NCBI GenBank assembly: GCA_017795045.1 | Contig: CP051244.1 | Location: 2,574,247-2,611,067, forward strand | Length of the DNA: 36,821 nucleotides | From: Allomuricauda sp. | GTDB lineage: Bacteria; Bacteroidota; Bacteroidia; Flavobacteriales; Flavobacteriaceae | Reading direction: 5' to 3' | Part shown: in pieces, positions 33,354 through 36,821 of the stretch | Layout of the letters: each line of letters begins with the position of its first letter | How positions within the stretch are numbered: position 1 is the first letter of the stretch | Position numbers and translations under genes: made by a program | Notes under the pieces: model-generated | What the model saw: the letters and a program-made list of their open reading frames with translations, nothing else | What the model was told of the DNA's origin: nothing | Database searches by the model: none

Positions 33354-33815
33354 ATGTCATACGGAAACAACAATTACAATAGGAACAACGGTTACAACAG
33401 GAATTCCAATTACCGTAACGGTAATGCCTACGGTAACCGAAATAGCGGTAATCGTCAAGCACCCAAAAGAAGTGGGGCAAAGTATTCGATTATCAGGCAG
33501 GGCAAGTTTGAGGGCCAGACCATCATCAACGCTTGGAACAAATCAAGGGGCAAGGGTTTGATCACGGCAAAGGTTGCCCCGTATGGTGATTCAAAGGAAT
33601 ACACCGCACCATCTAGCGGAAAGACCTATATCACCATGATTGCCGAAATAACTTACCACAATAGTGGCCATACAAGGATTATCCCTTGTAGCATGAACAA
33701 AGCTACTAAATCCGTTGTCCTATCGGACATTGGTATGGTGATTACCCAAAATGGTAGCGGGCTTACCTCTAGCGGTAAAAAGGTATCGGGATATTTCGGA
33801 AAATTCAGCCGTTAA
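33354..33815 (+). CDS. Asn/Tyr/Arg-rich basic protein (153 aa), putative nucleoprotein
   Basis: The first 35 residues are a low-complexity run of Asn, Tyr, Gly and Arg (repeats of the kind NNGYNRNSNYRNG). A compact beta-rich domain follows (YSIIRQGKFEGQTIINAWNKSRG, KTYITMIAEITYHN). The whole is strongly basic. Low-complexity Arg/Tyr/Gly tails often bind single-stranded nucleic acid, so a genome-binding virion protein or ssDNA-binding protein is possible. No family is recognised. Confidence 0.65.
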   Translation: MSYGNNNYNRNNGYNRNSNYRNGNAYGNRNSGNRQAPKRSGAKYSIIRQGKFEGQTIINAWNKSRGKGLITAKVAPYGDSKEYTAPSSGKTYITMIAEITYHNSGHTRIIPCSMNKATKSVVLSDIGMVITQNGSGLTSSGKKVSGYFGKFSR

Positions 33816-33818
33816 CCC

Positions 33819-34040
33819 ATGGTGCACAAGGTAATTAAGGTTCTATCCTTTGGGAGCAAGCTCGAAAAGTACGCTTTGAGTTTTCAGGCTGTCGCAAAAT
33901 GTGTGAAAACCCTGCATTCCGAATTGGATTCCATTTGGGACAATGAAGAAACCAAGGGCAGCACCCCAAAACGAACCGTGAAAAAACTTGTCGATTCGGT
34001 AACTAAAAAAGAAGGTTCTAAAGATGTTCAAGAAGGATAA
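33819..34040 (+). CDS. Hypothetical helical protein (73 aa)
   Basis: The 73-residue product is helical and charged, with an amphipathic N-terminal half (VIKVLSFGSKLEKYALSFQAVAKCVKTLHSEL) and a Lys-rich C-terminus. Its start contains one more TGCACA. It overlaps the next small gene by 17 bases. Function unknown; perhaps a scaffold or assembly protein. Confidence 0.55.
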   Translation: MVHKVIKVLSFGSKLEKYALSFQAVAKCVKTLHSELDSIWDNEETKGSTPKRTVKKLVDSVTKKEGSKDVQEG

Positions 34041-34131
34041 TCTTGGGTTTTGGGTCTTAATGACTGTTTTGACCTTACCCTTTGTGATTTGGTTCATATG
34101 GCCCGATATATTGGAGCAAAAGAAAGTTTAA
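34024..34131 (+). CDS. Tiny membrane protein (35 aa)
   Basis: Starting inside the previous gene, this 35-residue frame encodes MFKKDNLGF and then one membrane helix (WVLMTVLTLPFVIWFIW) and a charged tail. It also overlaps the endolysin start by 34 bases. The charged ends and clean helix support it; the nested position lowers confidence. Confidence 0.5.
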   Translation: MFKKDNLGFWVLMTVLTLPFVIWFIWPDILEQKKV

Positions 34132-34592
34132 TCGTATCGGTAATCACGTTACTGGTACTTCTATTGTCAAGGTTCATGAGGTTTTCAGCTATAAACTACA
34201 AACAAGGTCTTAGGGGCTGCGATGCTTGGGGCTGTGGAGAGTTTGGGGCTTCCCGTGGAAACAGGAAGCATAAAGGATTGGATTTCTTTATCCCAAAGGG
34301 TAATCCTGTTTACGCTCCTTTTCCCTGCGAGGTAATCAGGTTGGGTTATCCGTATGCGGATGATTTGAGTTATAGGCTTGTCGAGGTTCAAGGTATTGGG
34401 GGTTATAGTGATTACAAGGCGAAAATCATGTACGTGACCAATTTGCCCGCTGTTGGAACTGTTTTCCATGAGAAACAACAAATGTGCGTTGCGGATGATT
34501 TGGCCCGCAAGTATGATTCAAGAATGACCAACCATGTACATTTTGAACTATACGCCAATGGGGAACTGGTCAACCCTGAAATATTTTTTTAA
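34098..34592 (+). CDS. M23 family metallopeptidase, membrane-anchored endolysin
   Basis: From the ATG at 34098 the protein has 164 residues. An N-terminal signal anchor (SLIVSVITLLVLLLS, about 10-24) is followed by a complete M23 peptidase domain: zinc ligands H58 and D62 in KHKGLD, and H146 and H148 in NHVHFE. The segments KGNPVYAPFPCEV and YANGELVNPEIF are also typical of the family. M23 enzymes cut peptide cross-bridges of peptidoglycan, so this is the likely lysis enzyme, or the entry enzyme if packaged. A TTG further upstream is a less likely start. Confidence 0.85.
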   Translation: MARYIGAKESLIVSVITLLVLLLSRFMRFSAINYKQGLRGCDAWGCGEFGASRGNRKHKGLDFFIPKGNPVYAPFPCEVIRLGYPYADDLSYRLVEVQGIGGYSDYKAKIMYVTNLPAVGTVFHEKQQMCVADDLARKYDSRMTNHVHFELYANGELVNPEIFF

Positions 34593-34595
34593 GCA

Positions 34596-34883
34596 ATGAA
34601 AAAGAACAAGAATAAAAAGTGGATGTATGTCATAGGTGGTTTGGTCGCTGCCGTTGGTGTATTGATACTATGGCTTTTGGGCAAAACTAAAAAGCCCTGT
34701 GAATGTGAAAAGGAAAAGGGTTCTGATTCTGTTGGAAAGGGCGGTGGAACTGGAAAAGGTGGAACGAATGTCGGTGATACTGGCGGTACTGGTTCTTCCA
34801 ATGGTTCAAACACCGTTTCCATGACCGTGGAAGAATACAAGGATTTACTTTTGAATGTAGGTAAAAGCGGTTGCGGATGCTAG
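34596..34883 (+). CDS. Small membrane protein with Gly/Thr linker (95 aa)
   Basis: The product has a basic N-terminus (MKKNKNKKW), one membrane helix (VIGGLVAAVGVLILWLLG), then a CECEKEKG cysteine pair and a Gly/Thr/Ser-rich linker. A short helix (TVEEYKDLLLNVGK) precedes a C-terminal GCGC. The cysteine clusters at both ends of the soluble part are unusual and could bind metal or cross-link. It overlaps the next gene by 7 bases (ATGCTAG). Confidence 0.65.
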   Translation: MKKNKNKKWMYVIGGLVAAVGVLILWLLGKTKKPCECEKEKGSDSVGKGGGTGKGGTNVGDTGGTGSSNGSNTVSMTVEEYKDLLLNVGKSGCGC

Positions 34884-35311
34884 GGAAGATAAAACATCTT
34901 TGGGCCACCAACCCCGTTTTGCTCTTGGTTGCCTTGGCCTTACTCTTGGCTTTGGTTTCCTTGGTTTGGGGCACATTGATAAAGGGTCTTTCCTATGTAC
35001 GGGATTCTGCTCGGGGGATTGGCTCGAACTTGACTAGGGACGAAGCGCAAGCCCTAGCAAATTCCATTTATCAGGAAATACATTCCATGTTCACCAATGA
35101 AGACAATATAGTTGATGCCCTTATCCCTCTCAAATTGGCCGATTATTATAAGGTCAAAGCTGAATTTGGAATACAACGTTATAACGCCACCTTGGACGAA
35201 TTTAATTTTACGGGCGAGGATAGGAACTTAACGGAAATCTTGAATTTAACATTAGATGATGATGATAAAGAGAAAATCAAAGGCCAAAATCCTTGGCTTC
35301 CGATTGGTTAA
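34877..35311 (+). CDS. Membrane-anchored helical protein (144 aa)
   Basis: After an N-terminal membrane helix (PVLLLVALALLLALVSLVWG) the soluble part is helical and acidic. The stretch TNEDNIVDALIPLKLADYYKVKAEFG faintly resembles an annexin-type repeat seen in some Bacteroidota proteins, but this is a weak impression. The C-terminus ends with LTLDDDDKEKIKG, over which the next gene starts. Probably a virion membrane protein; function unknown. Confidence 0.62.
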   Translation: MLGKIKHLWATNPVLLLVALALLLALVSLVWGTLIKGLSYVRDSARGIGSNLTRDEAQALANSIYQEIHSMFTNEDNIVDALIPLKLADYYKVKAEFGIQRYNATLDEFNFTGEDRNLTEILNLTLDDDDKEKIKGQNPWLPIG

Positions 35312-35660
35312 GTGGGTGCTTTTCATTCCCTCATTGGTTGCATTGGTGGTTTGGTCCATATGTCTTTTGGTGGAATTGTTTACTATTAAAGCTACAAAAT
35401 CGGATCATACCAAAAAGGACGTGAAAAATGCCCGCACATGGTTCATTTACTTGGCACTCCCCTTTTTCAATCAGGACTATTTTGCAGGGATGCAATACGA
35501 AATGACATCGGAAGAGGTACGCAAAATGTTTGAGGTGTATGGAAAAAAGAGGTTCAATAAAACCCTCAAAATGTATGTGCCTTTCTTCGGTTCTGAAATG
35601 AATGCCTTTGATGCGGTACACGCAAAGAATGGGCTTTACCTTGAAATCGTGGGCCAATGA
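35256..35660 (+). CDS. Membrane protein (134 aa), start uncertain
   Basis: Three adjacent ATGs at 35256-35264 lie inside the preceding gene; a start nearer 35311 is possible. The protein has a membrane helix (FIPSLVALVVWSICLLVELF) and then a charged helical region with NARTWFIYLALPFFNQDYF and SEEVRKMFEVYGKKRFNK. I recognise no family. It overlaps the next small gene by 4 bases. Confidence 0.58.
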   Translation: MMMIKRKSKAKILGFRLVKWVLFIPSLVALVVWSICLLVELFTIKATKSDHTKKDVKNARTWFIYLALPFFNQDYFAGMQYEMTSEEVRKMFEVYGKKRFNKTLKMYVPFFGSEMNAFDAVHAKNGLYLEIVGQ

Positions 35661-35800
35661 GATTAGCGGAAGTAAATGCGGTGTCCTTGGTGTCGCTCGG
35701 TAGTCTGTTCGTGCATTTGGAAAAGGGATTGACCGTGATTCTTCTTGTAACTGCAATAGTGTTGAACATTAAAAAATTCTTCGATAAAGATGATAGATAA
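35657..35800 (+). CDS. Tiny membrane protein (47 aa)
   Basis: An ATGA overlap with the preceding stop begins a 47-residue frame (MRLAEVNAVSLVSLGSLFVH) with one membrane helix (LTVILLVTAIVLNI) and a charged end (KKFFDKDDR). It overlaps the holin by 11 bases. Its place just before the holin suggests an antiholin or spanin-like helper, which is only a guess. Confidence 0.58.
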   Translation: MRLAEVNAVSLVSLGSLFVHLEKGLTVILLVTAIVLNIKKFFDKDDR

Positions 35801-36191
35801 AATTTTGGGCATATTCTCGGGATTGGTCGGAAGCCGTGAATTCATGAACCTTTTTAAAGGTCAGGAAAAGAAGCTGCAAGAATTTCAGTTGGCCATGGCC
35901 AGGGAAATGCAAAAGGCAAATTTCCATCAGATTGAATTGAACAAAATCGAAGCTGCCAATAAAAGCATTTTCGTTAGTGGTTGGCGCCCTTTCATTGGTT
36001 GGGTCTGTGGTACTGCCCTCGCCTACCATTTCATTGTACGGGATTTATTGAGTTGGTTCATGGATGCACTTGGTTTGGATGTCGCTCCCCTACCCTCAAT
36101 TGAATTAGGCCAATTGATTTCGATACTTCTTGCCATGCTCGGTATGAGTGGATACAGAACTTATGAAAAGATTAAAAACGTTGCCAAATGA
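35790..36191 (+). CDS. Holin, 3TM family
   Basis: This 133-residue protein matches the 3TM holin family (PF11351). An N-terminal amphipathic, charged helix (QEKKLQEFQLAMAREMQKANFHQIELNKIEA) is followed by the diagnostic SGWRPFIGW at 63-71 leading into the first membrane helix. Two more hydrophobic stretches and a final GMSGYRTYEKIK follow. Holins open the inner membrane so that the endolysin can reach the wall. This and the M23 enzyme give the element a normal lytic exit route. Confidence 0.85.
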   Translation: MIDKILGIFSGLVGSREFMNLFKGQEKKLQEFQLAMAREMQKANFHQIELNKIEAANKSIFVSGWRPFIGWVCGTALAYHFIVRDLLSWFMDALGLDVAPLPSIELGQLISILLAMLGMSGYRTYEKIKNVAK

Positions 36192-36766
36192 TAGATTTTA
36201 GCTGTTGTGAAGTTGAAAAAGCGTTCAAACGCCTTTATGGTGAAAACGGGGTGCATAGCATATCCCCAATTGTAAAGTCATACAACCAAAGTTTTGCCAA
36301 TGATGGTAAGACGGTTTATTATGGTGCATTTGCAAACCCTAATGATGTTATGAACCTAAGTTATAGGGGCATGCCGGTTGCCAATACTGGCAATGATATT
36401 TTGTTTGATCATGTGGATGGTTTCCTTTATGATTCATTCACAGGTTACGAGGTGCGTTTAAAGAATGCTTTGGGTGTTCTCGATTCTAGAGTTGTTAAAA
36501 TCTACTTGGATGATACCAATTTGAACGGTTGGCCTGTTGATGTTACTATTGGAGGCAATCCTTTGAGTGTTGGTGCAAACGAATTCGGTTATGCCATTGT
36601 TGCCAACGGTTTGACTGTAAATGAAAATACTGACGAGGTTCAGATAGATTTGGATGGTGGCGGTGCTACAAAATCAGATGTGATAGGAATCAATGAAGGA
36701 AATATTTTATATGACTTTGAAGTCGGTGAATATTATATCTCCATTTACTTATTTGGTGTTTCTTGA
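36188..36766 (+). CDS. Beta-rich protein (192 aa), putative spike/receptor-binding
   Basis: Starting in an ATGA overlap with the holin, the protein has 192 residues. Apart from a short N-terminal helix (CCEVEKAFKRLYG) it is beta-rich with Asn/Gly/Asp turns (VVKIYLDDTNLNGWPVDVTIGGNPLSVGANEFGYAI in pieces, EVQIDLDGGG). No catalytic motif or membrane segment is seen. As the last gene, an adsorption or spike protein is plausible but unproven. Confidence 0.6.
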   Translation: MIDFSCCEVEKAFKRLYGENGVHSISPIVKSYNQSFANDGKTVYYGAFANPNDVMNLSYRGMPVANTGNDILFDHVDGFLYDSFTGYEVRLKNALGVLDSRVVKIYLDDTNLNGWPVDVTIGGNPLSVGANEFGYAIVANGLTVNENTDEVQIDLDGGGATKSDVIGINEGNILYDFEVGEYYISIYLFGVS

Positions 36767-36821
36767 CTTCTAATTTCAACAAAAGGTATCGTGTTTTATC
36801 AAAATTACGTTACTTAATAAG
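36767..36821. other. Right edge, possible start of a second XerC-like arm
   Basis: The last 55 bases hold no gene. ACGTTACTTAA at 36807-36817 resembles the left XerC arm in seven of its nine inner bases, followed by TAAG where the sequence stops. This may be the beginning of the right attachment site, but so short a match could be chance. Confidence 0.2.

Larger units (their letters stand above)
28641..36821 (+). mobile_element. Integrated tailless-phage-like element (right end beyond window)
   Basis: Starting at a dif-like site, all recognisable genes run on the plus strand with frequent 4-11 base overlaps. They include an RstA/Rep_trans-type rolling-circle initiator, a small HTH protein, a beta-rich candidate capsid protein, many single-helix membrane proteins, an M23 endolysin and a 3TM holin. 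No integrase, terminase, portal, tail gene, Zot or Walker-type packaging ATPase is visible. The gene content points to a small lytic-release phage, probably icosahedral and membrane-containing, integrated by host XerCD. A plasmid-like satellite is the alternative. The right boundary is not resolved; the last gene ends at 36766. Confidence 0.75.

Noticed and set aside
28641..36821. Element as a filamentous (inovirus) prophage, suggested by the RstA-like initiator and dif-like site
   Set aside because: No Zot-type ATPase or typical pVIII/pIII genes are seen, and a holin plus endolysin imply lytic rather than extrusion release.

Overview
The window reads as a piece of a Flavobacteriaceae (Bacteroidota) chromosome carrying an integrated phage-like element at its right end. 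The lineage call rests on 'SCSNDD'-type lipoproteins, secreted DUF1080 proteins, weak A-rich ribosome binding sites and promoter -7 elements of the form TAnnTTTG. No tRNA, rRNA or CRISPR array was seen.

Left part (1-8.1 kb): host genes for a serine beta-lactamase-fold hydrolase, a pirin, a tightly packed trio of peptidoglycan-active envelope proteins (3D-domain lipoprotein, Amidase_2 lipoprotein, M14 peptidase), a small membrane protein, two convergent DUF1080 genes sharing one terminator, and a von Willebrand A lipoprotein.

Molybdenum block (8.2-18.6 kb): a long co-directional operon encoding a Tat-exported isoquinoline-1-oxidoreductase-type molybdoenzyme (iorA-iorB) with cofactor synthesis and insertion functions (moaD, moaA, mobA, a MoeB-rhodanese fusion, moeA, an XdhC chaperone and a MocA-like nucleotidyltransferase). 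A TSUP sulfur-oxyanion exporter and a secreted amidohydrolase are also included. moaC and moaE are not in the window.

Middle part (18.8-28.6 kb): a GntR regulator, an AHSA1/ArsR pair divergent from a DUF3052 gene over two copies of a 16-bp palindromic operator, a large BNR/VPS10-like secreted beta-propeller protein, an exported methyltransferase, two lipoproteins, an aldehyde dehydrogenase and a universal stress protein.

Right part (28.64-36.8 kb, running to the window edge): a compact plus-strand element of about 8 kb bounded on the left by a dif-like XerC/XerD site. It encodes a rolling-circle initiator, a small HTH protein, a beta-rich candidate capsid protein preceded by five TGCACA repeats at exactly 10-bp spacing, and a Rho-independent terminator after that gene. 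It also has many tiny membrane proteins, an M23 endolysin and a 3TM holin. It lacks an integrase, a Zot or packaging ATPase, terminase, portal and tail genes. The best reading is a prophage of a tailless, probably membrane-containing phage replicating by rolling circle (FLiP/corticovirus-like in logic) that uses host XerCD to integrate. The lineage assignment is inference; the parts list is read directly from the sequence.
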